Positions 11,389 through 23,755 are shown, counted from the stretch's first letter. The stretch: 64,000 nt of DNA from Hemibagrus wyckioides (GCF_019097595.1 NC_080714.1:21377259-21441258); one strand, 5' to 3'. Numbers and translations are program-made. Notes: generated from the sequence alone by a model not told the origin.

Positions 11389-12984
11389 CATTCTGAGTAG
11401 CAGTTAATTACTCATTTCTTGCATGACTTTTCTTGTAACCAGCCTGGCAGCCCTTCATGTCACAGTGCAGCTCTGTTCCTTGGTAGAAAAAAAAAACCCT
11501 GCCATTTCTCTCACAAAGATCCATGACACACAATTAAAATTATTCTGCATGAGCGAGAAACTAGCTCTGGAGGAGTGTGGGGGTGTGATCTCTAACTCTA
11601 ACTAACTAGGAAAATACAGAGGAAATATCAAATATGGTCCTAGAAAGCATTGGAATGGCAGTCATAATGCATATAAAGATATGAAATGAATATTTCAGTA
11701 AAGCTCAAAGATAAAATAAGCGAGTGTGAAAAGTTTGTGTGCTGTTGCCAAGGAGGAAACAAGCAGAAAAGTGTTTCATTTTCCTTTCAGGAGCATTAAC
11801 AATCATATGTTAACATCACTTTGCAGCAGTTGTCCATTCAGGTCTCCAGGCACTTTACTGTGGAGACAAAGGAAAAATAAATAGACACCAAGGAAACAAG
11901 AAGCAAGTGTGTAGAATCAGCCAATTACCCAGTTACTCTTTCTGGCTGCTCCCTCATGGTTGCATTCCATTTCAGAACAGCTGAAGTCAGAACACACACA
12001 CACACACACCTTTCAAGTAGGATAATACATGGAGCTATATGTAAGTCAATATATGGTCAAAACCTATCCCTGTTTGTAACTGGAATCTCCTGTGAAGGGA
12101 AATCTATATGGTCTATGGTATTATTTACACTACGAGAAATAAAGGTACCAAAATTTACTTTTCTTTGTTGCAAGGATGTTTTCTACCTTTAGTATGTCTA
12201 TGTGGAAACCTTTAAAAAAATTTCCAAGGTACATGACTTCAGAGGCCATAAGATACATGCTTCTTTATTGGATACAGTAGTTACCTGATAGTTTAGAATT
12301 AAATCTGATTAATGTGTTTATGGTTATAAAAGGACCAGGTGAGAGAAATGACAAGGAAGCCAAGTAGACAGGTACAAATACACCTCTCAAAAACAATCTA
12401 AAGCTTTTCTCTATCTATTCTGGCTCCCATGGTAATGAACTGTTACTGAATTGCTCTGGCTGGGATTAGTGTAAGGATCTATTTATCAGACAAAGAGATA
12501 AAGAAGGAAGCTAGCAACCTGTCCAAAGCCCTGTTGCAAACAGAATATGAACAAAATATGGCTGGTGTGACGATTGTTCATTCTCGTTCCAAATGAGTTA
12601 ATTCAACTCTTTAACCACATGTACACACCTGATTAAACCAGATTAAGTTATCTGAGATGTTTGAAATGTTTTTTATATTATTTTATTTACAAACTCTGGT
12701 GTAATTTGTAATGTGACAACATGACTGCAAAATAGCATAAAAACTGAATTCTTAAAGATAAAAGTATAGAGACATATATTTATTCTGAGCTTTGTGTTCA
12801 AAATTGTTGAAGCTCATCTGTTGTGGTGCGTAATATTCCAGTGCAACACAAAACACTGGATTGATGTGACTTATTGATAGTCATGAACTAGTCATTAATT
12901 TTTAATCATTAAATGCTAACTGTTGACATAGAGTCATACTAGTTGCATATCTACAGCCTTGCAAGCAAGAAATGTAATGTAACT
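11140..12984. other. Unassigned sequence
   Basis: Apart from the CA runs at 11353 and 11992 I see nothing assignable. Confidence 0.5.
11353..11384 (+). repeat. (CA)n microsatellite
   Basis: 16 CA units. A shorter (AC)n run is at 11992-12008. Confidence 0.95.
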
Positions 12985-13240
12985 GTAAACTAGCCTTTGT
13001 AAAGGTTACATAATTCCATTAAAGTTCCTTAGAGAGACTACCGAAAGAACCTCTAAGGGTATTGAACTATTTGGTAAAAACTTTTCATTTTTAGCAAAAA
13101 AAAAAAAAAAAATCCACAAAGGTTCTTTAGATAAATAACAGGTCATAGCTTACCTGGAACACTTCCTAATACTGTAGTGTTCTACATGGGACTTTTCCTC
13201 TGAGGGAGAAACAGAGGAACCTTTTAGGATTCTTGACTTT
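12985..13240. repeat. Possible MITE relic with AAGGTTCTTTA/AGGAACCTTTT motifs
   Basis: AAAGTTCCTTAGAGAGAC, CACAAAGGTTCTTTAGATAAATAAC and GAGGAACCTTTTAGGATTCTT form partly complementary motifs around an A17 tract. Such GGTTCTTTA-rich MITEs are frequent in fish. The evidence is thin. Confidence 0.3.
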
Positions 13241-14212
13241 TCTTTTTCTTTTTTCTTCATTCTTTACATTATTCCAGAAGAACAGATCTCTTTAACTATG
13301 ATTCATTTAACGTTTCTCAGTAAGGTACTGAAGTGGCTCTTTGTTTTATTTTTACCTTTAAATAATAGCACATTTTAATAACCTTGATGATGTTAATAAT
13401 AAAACTAGAAGAGGAGAAAGTGCACTTCTGTTCAGAAATGTATGTTTTTCCTGAATATAAAATATTGCTTCTGTTTCAGATGGTGTGCATTTGGCGAGAC
13501 AGGGAATGTGGAATAACCCTGCTGCCCAACTGTAGAAACTCTGCTGACAGACTGATGTTGGCATAGCAACAGGCGAGTGAAGACATCCAGCTTCCATTGT
13601 TCCATTAGCTGGACTCTTTTTTGACAGGAAGAAACCATTTTGACATGACAGTGACTGTAATGATAGCGCCGACTTCTGTTAGACAAAAGTGCTTTGTATT
13701 CGTCTGATTTGAACTGATACCCTTTGCTATGTGTCTCCGTTGTCCATGCCGAAGTTTCACAGAATCCATTCTGAAAACTTTGAACCATACAGCTTTCTCA
13801 ATACAAATCACTTTAGAACTTCATGAAGTTTTTCTCACTCACACAAAGCTTAACACGGCACAAATGTGCTACAGTAGTGTCAAATAAATAAATAAATATT
13901 AAATACTTAATAATAATAGCAGCTTAAAAGGAAGAAAAATGAAAGTAGAAGATTGGGAAAATGTAGTTCTGGCTAGATTTAGCCTCAGATTTCTGAACCC
14001 AATGTGATTTCTGGTGTTGTAGTCTGCTTGAACCAGTCTAGCTTTTCTTCTCTGGCCTGTCACATCAACATCATGTTTCCACCTGCAGAGATTCGGCTAA
14101 CTGGATATCTTTGTTGGTTATGGTTTTTGTTTGATTTTTATTGTCTGAGAATTGCAGGAGATCAGCAGTATCTGAAATGCCAGCCTATGTGGCACCAAGA
14201 ACCATGTCATTG

Positions 14213-14230
14213 TCAATCAATCAACCAATT

Positions 14231-14261
<31 letters not shown>

Positions 14262-14270
14262 AAATAAATC
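14213..14270 (+). repeat. (TCAA)n-(TAAA)n microsatellite
   Basis: Imperfect CAAT units run into perfect ones and end in AAAT units. Confidence 0.9.
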
Positions 14271-14436
14271 CCTATTCTAACATTAGAGGTCATAAACATT
14301 AACTGAATTTCTCTCTCTCTTTCTTTGTCCTATAGCAATCCCAAGCTCATATATACTTTATATCTTAATTTTAAAGAGTATCCTCTTTGTCAATTTCAAT
14401 GTAAATATTTTTCCACATGAATAGAGGTACTAACAT

Positions 14437-14438
<2 letters not shown>

Positions 14439-14484
<46 letters not shown>
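14439..14484 (+). repeat. (GA)n microsatellite
   Basis: About 23 uninterrupted GA units, 100 bp upstream of the CT minisatellite and of opposite strand polarity, so the two can pair. Confidence 0.95.
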
Positions 14485-14488
<4 letters not shown>

Positions 14489-14584
14489 TTAAATGCAATA
14501 AAACTTAGAAAATCAAATCTTATAATGTGTTTCATTGATGCCTCATATCATATTCATATTTTACAGCATCTCAACCCACTGTTT

Positions 14585-14713
14585 AATCCACTGAGCCACA
14601 CAGGCACACTCAATCCCTCCTCTCTCTCTCTCTCTCTCTCTCTCCTTCTGTCTTCTTTCTCTCTGTCTCCACTGAGCCACAAACAGAGTCAGAGGCTCTC
14701 ACACTCAATCCCT

Positions 14714-14767
<54 letters not shown>

Positions 14768-15034
14768 TGTCTTCTTTCTCTTGTCTTTTCTCTGTGTCCA
14801 CTGAGCCACACAGAGTCAGAGGCTCTCACACTCAATCCCTCCTCTCTCTCTCTCTCTCTCTCTCTCCTTCTGTCTTCTTTCTCTCTGTCTCCACTGAGCC
14901 ACACACAGAGTCAGAGGCTCTCACACTCAATCCCTCCCCTCTCTTTCTCTCTCTCTCTCCCTCTGTCTTCTTTCTCTTGTTTTTTCTCTGTGTCCACTGA
15001 GCCACACAGAGTCAGAGGCTCTCACACTCAATCC

Positions 15035-15070
<36 letters not shown>

Positions 15071-15142
15071 TGTCTTCTTTCTCTTGTCTTTTTCTCTGTG
15101 TCCACTGAGCCACACAGAGTCAGAGGCTCTCACACACAATCC

Positions 15143-15178
<36 letters not shown>

Positions 15179-15215
15179 TCCATCTTCGTTCTCTCTGTCT
15201 TTTACTCCCTCACTC
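14585..15215 (+). repeat. CT-rich minisatellite, six units
   Basis: A unit CCACTGAGCCACACAGAGTCAGAGGCTCTCACACTCAATCCCTCC followed by a (CT)n run and TCTGTCTTCTTTCTC recurs. Units begin at 14588, 14669, 14798, 14891, 14994 and 15102. Period varies (81, 129, 93, 103, 108) with CT-run length. Two unit types alternate: one enters via CTCTCTGTCTCCACTGAG (14669, 14891), the other via CTTGTCTTTTCTCTGTGTCCACTGAG (14798, 14994, 15102). It spans all three frames without a stop in places, giving long Ser/Leu-rich frames that are not credible proteins. Confidence 0.9.
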
Positions 15216-15526
15216 CTAGGAAATGTCATGACAGGAAATGATGTGAAAAGTCACCATAATCAAATAAACATGCACAGAGCTCAAGCACGGCTCTCTGAGG
15301 GGTCAGAGCGTATTAACCTGTTTTCAAATTACTTTTGAGTAAAGTGGAGGAAAATAAGAAGGGCTTTTAGCATCTGATCAAGCTTGATTGTTGCCAAATG
15401 ACCTAAAGTGAGGTGAGGCGGAGCGCTCACAAAGGCAGTGTTGTGTTTTTAAACAGCTTTTCCTCTCATCTCTGGCCTTGTTTATGAATATATTTAATAG
15501 TTTTTCCTCTTCTGTTTTTTGAAACC

Positions 15527-15618
15527 AAGATTTACATTTATCTTATTTAATACAACTGAGCCATTGAGGGTTAAGGGCCTTGCACCAGGGCCCAGAGGTA
15601 GCAGCTTCATAGTGGTTG
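15527..15618 (-). repeat. SINE body fragment
   Basis: TTTACATTTATCTTATTTAATACAACTGAGCCATTGAGGGTTAAGGGCCTTGCACCAGGGCCC is the reverse complement of the tail and body of the SINE at 35480. The tRNA head is absent. Confidence 0.7.
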
Positions 15619-15649
15619 GTTGTTTTTTTTGTGATTGTGATGTCCATTC

Positions 15650-15826
15650 TAGGCGGCATGGTGACTTAGTGGTTACCACATTCGCCTCACACCTCCAGCA
15701 TCTTGGGTTTGGGTCTCGCTCCCGCTCACTGTGTGGAGTTTCCTGTGCTTGGTGGGTCCCCTCTGGGTGCTCCGGTTTCCTCCCACAGTCCTAAGACATA
15801 CTTCTAGGCTGATTGGAATGTCTACT
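15650..15826 (+). repeat. tRNA-headed SINE, second family
   Basis: GGCGGCATGGTGACTTAGTGGTTACCACATTCGCCTCACACCTCC holds an A box (TGACTTAGTGG). TTGGGTTTGGGTCTCGC marks an eroded B box. The body GTGTGGAGTTTCCTGTGC...CTCCGGTTTCCTCCCACAGTCCTAAGACATA is shared with the copy at 23756. Confidence 0.75.
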
Positions 15827-15829
15827 ACT

Positions 15830-16063
15830 ATGTCACTACTGCATTTAATTTAAGTTCTTGTATCCTATATATGAGGGTTTTTTTCTTTCCTCTTAGTCTT
15901 ATATTTTTTGTGTGTATATATGTATATATATGTACAGTATATGTATATGTATGTGTATATACATATATAACTTTATTATTTATTTATTTTTTGTGTGTGT
16001 GCATTTGTATGTTGTTACTGACTAAGCTGTAGTAACACAAGAATTTCTCTCATGAGATCAATA

Positions 16064-16065
<2 letters not shown>
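15830..16065 (+). repeat. LINE-type 3' end leading into a (TATC)n tail
   Basis: AT-rich sequence ends GAATTTCTCTCATGAGATCAATAATGTCTATCTATC. I recognise GAATTTC...GATCAATAAAGT followed by TATC repeats as a common 3' end of fish non-LTR elements. The next array (16064-16218) probably grew from this tail. Confidence 0.5.
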
Positions 16066-16219
<154 letters not shown>

Positions 16220-16379
16220 GTAACAGTGGACAGTGGATGTAGATGGAATGGAGGGATGTAGATGGAATGTAGAGGTAAAATATGTATCTCCTCACTCATA
16301 TATATATATTTAAATGCACACACAGCTATTCATACATGTGTAAATGCAGAAATCTCAGCATGTAAATACCTTGAATAGT

Positions 16380-16510
16380 TATATATACCTATATTCATTC
16401 CTTCTTATTTGTGGTGTTTTGTGTGTTTATTCCTTGTCCTCCCTGTAACTCTTGTGTTGTGGCTGAAATTTCCCCTGGAGGATTAATAAAGTATTCCACT
16501 TTACTTTACA
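16380..16510 (+). repeat. LINE-type 3' end, second copy
   Basis: The sequence CCTCCCTGTAACTCTTGTGTTGTGGCTGAAATTTCCCCTGGAGGATTAATAAAGTATTCCAC has the same ending pattern as the block at 16021-16060, here without a TATC tail. Confidence 0.5.
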
Positions 16511-16532
16511 AACTCTATCAGCACAGGACTCA

Positions 16533-16534
<2 letters not shown>

Positions 16535-16576
<42 letters not shown>

Positions 16577-16588
16577 CACACACACACA
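16535..16588 (+). repeat. (CA)n microsatellite
   Basis: 27 CA units with a single G interruption (ACACGCAC). Confidence 0.95.
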
Positions 16589-16869
16589 GCTGAGAAAACA
16601 CAGAAATGGGATAAATAGTTGACCTGCCAATGGAATTTCGACAAATGAAACAGAGGAGAAAACAGAAAAGCCTGCTGAAGTATTGATGCGAAAATTGCTA
16701 GTGTTTATTTATTTTCCTGAAATGTCATGTAATTATAGAAAAAGTGAACGCTGACCCACGCTCTGTCACAAAAAGCTTCAACCTACCTTCTGTGCTTCTA
16801 TGTTAGACCTCAAATCGGAGAGATTTTCTATTAAATCGGGTACCAACTTCATTTAAGATTTAAGAATGA

Positions 16870-17138
16870 TCCAAACACAGGAAACTTCATGTAGTTGAGT
16901 CATGTGGTAGCAGAAGTGTAATGCACACTATCATGCAGATACAGGCCAAGATCTTCAGGTAACATTTACATAGAACAACAAAATAGGGAAAAAACAAAAC
17001 AAAAGTGATCTCTGTGACACTGACTGTGACATGCACTGTATGTTGGAGCCAGATGGACTGGTTTGAGTATTTCAGATATTAATGACCTCCTGGGATTTTT
17101 CTACAAAACAGGCTCTAGAATTCACAGAAAATGGAAAA

Positions 17139-17189
<51 letters not shown>

Positions 17190-17370
17190 ATCCTGTGAAC
17201 AGAGGTTTTCCTGAATGAAACACCTTGTTGATGTGGGAGATAAGAGGAAAATGACCAGAGCTGACAGACAGTCTATAGTAACTCAAATAATCACTCTTTA
17301 CAAACACAGTGAACAGAAAAGCATCTCAAAATGTGCAAGACATCAAACCATGAAGCAAATGGGCTACAAA
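16870..17370 (+). mobile_element. Decayed Tc1-like relic with an internal (TAAA)n array
   Basis: The plus strand keeps pieces of a Tc1-class transposase gene: GATCTCTGTGACACTGACTGTGACATG, GAGCCAGATGGACTGGTTTGAGTATTTCAG and, after a (TAAA)n array at 17135-17190, CACCTTGTTGATGTGGGAGATAAGAGGAAAATGACCAG...AGCAGAAAAGCATCTCA. The right half is clearly homologous to the relic at 48000-48265. This supports a real family independent of memory. Stops are numerous. Confidence 0.7.
17135..17190 (+). repeat. (TAAA)n microsatellite inside a Tc1 relic
   Basis: About 14 AAAT units between AGAAAATGG and TCCTGTGAAC, both of which belong to the transposon relic. Confidence 0.95.
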
Positions 17371-18243
17371 TAAAAAAAAAAAAAGCTATGTTTTGGTGTT
17401 TCTGTTAAAATGGACAGTGAGTCTGTACATCATTTATAACAGACATTTTAAATATAGAGACTTTAAACCCTTTAATTATAACAAAGATTGCTATAGGGAC
17501 TTACAAAGCAGTGAATCATGATAATGAGTCATATCATCTAACATTTAAAAGTAAGACCACTAGACTATGTTTTTGATGCTTTGCCTTTATAAATACTCTG
17601 TATCTGTCTGCCTGCATGGCTCCTAATGCTAAAGTGACCATGACCATGCAGGTTGGTCTGTGTGACAGTGCTGCAGGCAGCCAGATCCAGAGTCTGGCTT
17701 TGTTCCAGCTCTGCCTCCTTTTATTTAATTGCTGTCGAGTGTGGAGAGCTGCTGCTCCACGGCAAAAATTTATGGAGCAGGGGCTGAGGTGTGCTAGACA
17801 ATTATTAGAAATGCAGTAACAGGGCTTGACAGTGCTGTGAAATCAAGAGTCTAGTCTGGTCAGGGTTCAAGACAAGCATTAAAGCGGAGTTGGGGGGTGG
17901 ACAGGGTTGCTCAGGTGAAGGCAGCGAGGTGAGAGAGCAAAGTTATATCATAGTTATTAAAGCTTAAAGATAATGTCACTTTTTATGACAGCAGATAAGT
18001 AGGTCAGGTAGTGAAATATAGAAAATGGAATTTGGTATATTAACAAGATGTGTGTGCCTTAAGATTTATTTTATTTTATTTTTGTTTAACACAGAAAATA
18101 TTCTATAATTACGTAAGAAAATATAAAAAAAACATTTGAAGGTGAATTTCAATGTGTTATGCCCTGGAACTACTTGTAAATAATATAGCATTAAATGTTA
18201 AAATAAAATTAAAAATAAATAATTAATTAAATAAAACAAATAA

Positions 18244-18277
<34 letters not shown>

Positions 18278-20783
18278 GTAATAATAATAATAAATTATAA
18301 AAACATTCAGTGCATATCATAAATTATGAAAACTACTGTATTTCATGTAAAAATAAATAATAAACGAATCGTGTAAAAAATAAAATAAAATAAAAATCAT
18401 GGGGAAAATCTTATAGGGAAAAAAAAGAAAAAAATTGCAGTCTGCACTATTGTTACACTACTAGTGTCTTAAACCACACGTTCTATTCTCACACGTGACT
18501 CGTGATTACTCACACACGAAGTTAGCTTGACATTTTCAGTAAGAATAAATATCAAATATTGTTTCCTTCTTTTTTTTTTTTTTGGAATTTTCTATCTATC
18601 AATCACTTCTCTGGCTAGTGTTAACCGAGAACACAATCATACATCCATATATTATAGTGCTTGATATTCGGGTGGCACTTTGCAAAAACCATCAAAAGAC
18701 TTTTGAAAGTCACAATAATAGAACAGCGATTCTTGGGCCTCAGTAAAATAATAAGCTGATCAAGAGATAAACTAATGTGCCCTGGGAGGACAGACAAGGA
18801 CGGCAGTAATAAGGCGAGAGGGCAGATCTGAGCTGAGTTGAGTAAACATTCATCTCTATCACCTGTTAGTCTCAAGCTAATTAATTACAATCTACAGCAT
18901 TTACTGCTGTTTTCTTCAGACATAAGGTTCCTTTTCACTATCTCTCTCTGTTTTGCAAGAGCTAACGAAGAAAAAACTCTTGAACATCTGTGGATCTCTA
19001 CATGCTGGGAAATTATGCAGCAGGCAGATAAAACCTTTTTTCACTTTTTTTGCCAGATCTGAGGATGATCAGGGAATAGGCATCACTACTCTTTTTTTTA
19101 TGTCACTTGGCTTGTTGAGTTTCAGCTTTATATTTCTGTACTGTGCCATCTGTGTATACGTGCATGGATACACGCACTCCTGCCACATATACACTATTTA
19201 TTAATGCGTAATATGCAGAGCAAGAATTTCTAGTTTTGAATAAATGAGTATTTTATTTGTCAGATTAATTTATTTTCTATTCATCTCGAATTCCTAACCA
19301 GAGACAGCTCTCCCTTATCATAAGACAACAACCAGGCAGGTTGGGTAAAAACTAACCTGTGCTTCCTTGCTCATGCTGTGTCACAGGACAGCGTAACAAA
19401 CTGTAAGAAAAGCGCTAAATATCCTCTTCAGCTTACATCCATGATTGTCACTATCACTGACAGGGGAAACCACTTCTGTTGTGCTTCTCTGGAGTCTGGA
19501 CTGTGACACTTCACTAAGGGTGTTTTCACATGTCCTCACTGAAAGAACCAAATTTAAAGAAGTGGACCAAGAGGAAAAATAAATCAGTTCTCTTTATGCT
19601 CATACTGTCTGTTTCTGAAAGAGGAGCAAAATCCTTTTTGGGTACACCTAAGCAGTAATGGTGTAAACAAGTGGACTGAAATAAAATGCTATTTAAATAG
19701 TTGTGTAAGCAGTACCAGCTGAGCTTTGTGAGCACAAGTGAGTACAGTGAATGGGTTTTGCTAGGGCTGGGCCTTCGTAGCTTAAGACCTGAATGTTTGA
19801 TGCCAACCCTGAATGATTTTTTTCCCATCTCAGGTTTATTAAAATCATGTTCTTTCCATTAATACTATTTTCATTTGAAAAGTTTACACCACAGTATCCA
19901 TCAGGTCCTCCTTCACACTAAGCACATATCTATACATGACATCCCTCGTCCAACACAAGCAGCCATGTTGGATAGCACGATTTGTACAGACGCCTGTATA
20001 ACAATTCAAAATGCACATTTTTTAGTTAAAAAAAACAAAAACATATTTAGACCACCTCTCATGATGTTCAGTTCAGCTCACTAGGGTCTGAGATCATTTG
20101 TTGACATAGACATTTATAAACCATGTTTCAACTGATGCCAGCTGTCATAAATGCTGCTATTGTCAAGGTTGTGTCAAGGCACTGTCATAGAACAGAACAT
20201 AAAATGGTGTAGCATGTTACAACAACTATTTAAGTCAGAGTGACATAATGATGTTGTAATGAAGCGAAGCTGGCTGCAGAATAGCCTACTTGATTGCAGG
20301 TGACATCATAGGTAAGAAAGGGCTCTATTCTTTTAGTATGCTACACCTCATTTAGGACTTCCATAAGAAGTTTAGAATCCTCTGCTCTCACTCCATGGAT
20401 TCTCAACTTGGTCAAAGGTAAAAATCCCATCTTCCTCGAGAATCAAATATTACTCAGAAGAACAGGTCTGACAGGCAGCGTATATGTGGGTGTATGACTA
20501 CTGGCCATCATTATGGGCATGTTTCCTGACATCCTCCAATCATAGACATGCACATGTCCTTATTTTGACTGTTTAGCCCATGGCATGCCTATGGGTGTAC
20601 AGTATATTTTCACCTGTAGTGAAATAGACTTTGAATGGGTTTGACATTGGTGAAACATAGAAATGTACAGTAATACCCAACTTTTGAGTCTCTTCTGGGA
20701 GCCATTCTTGAATAACAACAACCACTGCATAAAATAAATCCTGAAAGGCATTATACAGAAACAAATAGCACTTTAACTAGAAC
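17371..20783. other. Unassigned, partly A-rich
   Basis: 18060-18430 is A/T low complexity around the (AAT)n array. 20100-20260 has repeated CTGTCATAA/GTCATAGAAC words that may be a MITE relic. No gene was recognised. Confidence 0.4.
18244..18293 (+). repeat. (AAT)n microsatellite
   Basis: About 16 AAT units with one GTA interruption, within a generally A-rich stretch (18060-18430). Confidence 0.95.
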
Positions 20784-20945
20784 GCAGTTTAATTCTCGAT
20801 TCTGATTGGTTTTGATTAAGGTGTTGAATAAGCAGATCTGACAGTCTTACATTAATGTTTATATTAATGCCTTTGTTTTAATAAGTTAGAGTTTCTGTAG
20901 CAATAACTCATTCACAGGGATTCGGCATCTCTGTACATAAACTAT
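20784..20945 (+). repeat. Dispersed repeat family A (MITE-like), copy 2
   Basis: ATTCTGATTGG...AAGGTGTTGAATAAGCAGATCTGACAG...TTTATATTAATGCC...CAATAACTCATTCACAGGGATTC matches 28278-28420 in the same orientation and 10060-10185 in reverse. The terminal TCTGATTGGTCAGAAGGTGTTGA motif recurs in many fish MITEs. Confidence 0.5.
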
Positions 20946-20950
20946 GACTA

Positions 20951-21146
20951 ATGTTGTTGTTTTTGTCTTTTGGCTGCTCATGTTAGGGGTCACCACAGCA
21001 GATCATTGATCAGAATATTTGATTTGGCACAGGTTTTTTTTACACCAGATGCCCTTCCTGATGCAACATCCCATTTTTATCCAGGCTTGGAATAAAATTG
21101 GCACTAAGTGTGCACTGGCTTGTGCGACCCCCAATGGCTGGAATTA
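20951..21146 (+). repeat. Dispersed fish repeat (retroposon 3'-region type)
   Basis: TTTTTGTCTTTTGGCTGCTCATGTTAGGGGTCACCACAGCAGATCATTGATC...GATTTGGCACAGG...CCAGATGCCCTTCCTGATGCAAC...GGCACTAAGTGTGCACTGGCTTGTG is a pattern I know from many teleost sequences. Its class is uncertain. It directly abuts the Tc1 relic at 21147. Confidence 0.6.
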
Positions 21147-21375
21147 AACATGCTGCAGCATAACAGTCCTCTGTACACAAAGTAAGATCCATGAAGACAT
21201 GATTTGCCAAGGCTGGTTTTAAAGCAAAGGTCCAGCACAGAGGCCTGACCACAACTTTTGGGATGAATGATATAAAATAATATAAATAATTACACCAGCA
21301 ATGAGGGGAGTCCTGGAATGGAAAGTTCAAAAAGCACATTTCGGTGTGATGGTCAGTTGTCCACATCGATGTTCA
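21147..21375 (+). mobile_element. Decayed Tc1-like relic, 3' part
   Basis: The sequence CTCTGTACACAAAGTAAGATCCATGAAGACATG...GAGGCCTGACCACAACTTTTGGGATGAATGA aligns with 9317-9440 of copy 1 (the D245-to-E280 part of the transposase) but is heavily corrupted. The last 60 bp (CACATTTCGGTGTGATGGTCAGTTGTCCACA) resemble the right terminal repeat of the relic at 60.4 kb, so it belongs to a separate Tc1 family. Confidence 0.7.
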
Positions 21376-21712
21376 ACAGGATTAAATGTAACTATAAACA
21401 TGTATACATTATAATCATTGGCAGTTGTTTCCTGCAGTATAAGAGGACTTCAGAATGCATTAGCTGAAAAAAAATCCAGCAAAAGGAAATCAACAATACA
21501 AATACAAATGAAAATTAAGTATAATCCATCTACTAGGCCACTAATGCCACTAGGCTTTAGTGTTTTTTGTTTGTTGTCTGTTTGCTTGTCAAACAATAAT
21601 TTTGATCTAACATGAGTTCATTTTGAAGCGTATTTTTTGTGTTTTGATGAAATTCAGAATATCTGCACGCTAACCTCTACAGAAATCAAAAGTATCAAAA
21701 GCATTGAAAGAT

Positions 21713-21788
<76 letters not shown>
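21713..21788 (+). repeat. (ATT)n microsatellite
   Basis: 25 uninterrupted ATT units. Confidence 0.95.
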
Positions 21789-21790
<2 letters not shown>

Positions 21791-22574
21791 CAATGATTAG
21801 TACTAAAAAGGTAGTAAATTATTAATAACTATAAATCATAATTGTAAATTTGACTGAAAACCAAAAATACAGAAGGTGACGGTTAAACTTGAACTTGTTG
21901 ACTTGCATCCTACTATTTCAAATGGTATGGTGGGTTTTAAGTACCCAACTTACATTTAGCAAAGGATGTCACATCACATCAGTGCAGATATACAGACATT
22001 ATTCCCCCCTCAACTGTGAAAGGTTGCGTCAAAGTCGGGGTGAGTCGAGGCGAGCCAGGCAAGGTCTCTAAAGCAACAGGAGGAGACATAACTCACTCGC
22101 ATCAGTGGCATGTTGCTCAGCTTGGCTCTGTGCTGTGACTGTAGCAGGTATTTGAGGGACAGATTCCTTGTCATCCTCGGGTGTTCTAATGAGCATGGGG
22201 ACCGTCTGAAGACAGCTGGCATGCCAACGAGACCCATCAGTCAACTGATACAATACTGACAACTGACCTGGCACGGCGTCTTGTGTCTACATTAGTTTGG
22301 GCAGATTTTGTTGCTATTTTGACTAAAGAGGGAAACTGTTAATACACAGTTAATAAAAAATAAATTAAAGAATCGTAATTAAGTAAGAAACAGTTTGGAG
22401 ACCTTCCCAGTTGTAAATTCTAACTAAATTTGCCTTAATCGTCTCATTGGTCAGGTCAAGAACGGTCATTAGAAGTTGTCAGCTGATAACAGTTGAGGAA
22501 TGTGCATTACACGGAAATTTTAGGAGAGAACAGCCTGTTTTCTTGGCAGAATGGCAAAGCAAAATCCCAAAATA

Positions 22575-22911
22575 ACAGCTAGGATTTGCAGGAAGATCCT
22601 TTAGCTCACACACTGGAGTGGTGGTCAGCTGTTCTGCTCTGCACTGTTGCTTGCACTAGAATGATCTTCATGGAAAACTTTTTTTTGACAAGAGTCTTTT
22701 TGAGGTGTGGAAAACTATATATAGATAATGGAGAATCATTTGATGAAAAGAATACCATGCCAATTGTTAAGCATGGATCTATTTGCAGAAACATGTTGTT
22801 GTTGTTTTTCATAGTTTGCTGTAGAGTTTGTGTTGACCTGGTTTACTTTCAAAAACATAATCAAGCATCTAATTAGTGAGCTGTGTCTAAACTTTTGATT
22901 ACAGCTGTATG
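22575..22911 (+). mobile_element. Decayed Tc1-like relic
   Basis: Recognisable pieces include ATCTTCATGGAAAACTTTTTTTTGAC and GAATCATTTGATGAAAAGAATACCATGCCAATTGTTAAGCATGG, which correspond to the FHEKNTSPTVKHGG region of Tc1 transposases. The right end, GTGTCTAAACTTTTGATTACAGCTGTATG, looks like an eroded terminal repeat. No frame is intact. Confidence 0.55.
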
Positions 22912-23755
22912 TGCCCAAAGTTCTGACACTTTGATGGTTGGAGTCTTGGCTCTGTGCCTCATGTGCTATGGCCAGCACATGACTCCTGATGCTTGAAGCT
23001 ACAAGCATTTCTACATCATGTCAGTTCATGTTTCACACATGAGAATGGTTCCAGTTGCACATGGTGCTGGCGCTGCACATGATGGCATGAAGGTACAAAG
23101 GTGCCCAAAGTTTTCTTTACAATCTATGCAGGTGGGCTCAGTGGAATATTGGCATGAGAAAGGAAGCCTGATATGTCACTGTGGCTGAAAATCCAACTGT
23201 TATAGCCATGTCTGATAACCTGTCTGGAGGTGCAGAGGATTGTGTCCTTTGCTTGAGGTTGAAAACTTGATGATTTCTTCTCTTCCCCAGCAGCTGTATA
23301 GATAACGGTGCCACCACAAATAACCCTAGATGCAAGTGAACGCCTCACATTCTTCTATAAAGTGCTTTTTTATGGACTGCCCAAAACAATAGGTTTTCAA
23401 CCCCATTCTTTAGCTGGGAGGTGGGAGTAGGACCACTCCTACTCCAATTGCAGGTACAATACAGGTCAGAAACATTTGGCAGTCAGAGTGAAAGTGGGTC
23501 AGTGTTGGTGAGGGAGAAAGGATTCTTATTCAGAGTGTCAAACACTGTCTGAGAAGTGGAAGTCCAATGCCAAACTGTGTCATGTTTAATGAACTCTACT
23601 GCTGTAGTCGATGTGGGAAAATTCAGAACAGCATCCATGTCAGATTGGAGCAGGGAGCATAGTCTGTTACTGATACTTAAGTCAACATACTACTCTGCAT
23701 TCACTGTTAGATTCATGACAGTGACTAAGTTTACAATTTATATATAAGTTTTTAA

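Noticed and set aside
14585..15215. CRISPR-like appearance of a repeated 45-bp core with variable spacers
   Set aside because: The spacers are all CT runs, the host is eukaryotic and there are no cas genes. It is a minisatellite.
14417..15241. A 274-codon plus-strand open frame rich in Ser and Leu
   Set aside because: It simply reads through the CT minisatellite, and the opposite strand and other frames are open too. A repeat with no stop in its unit gives this automatically.
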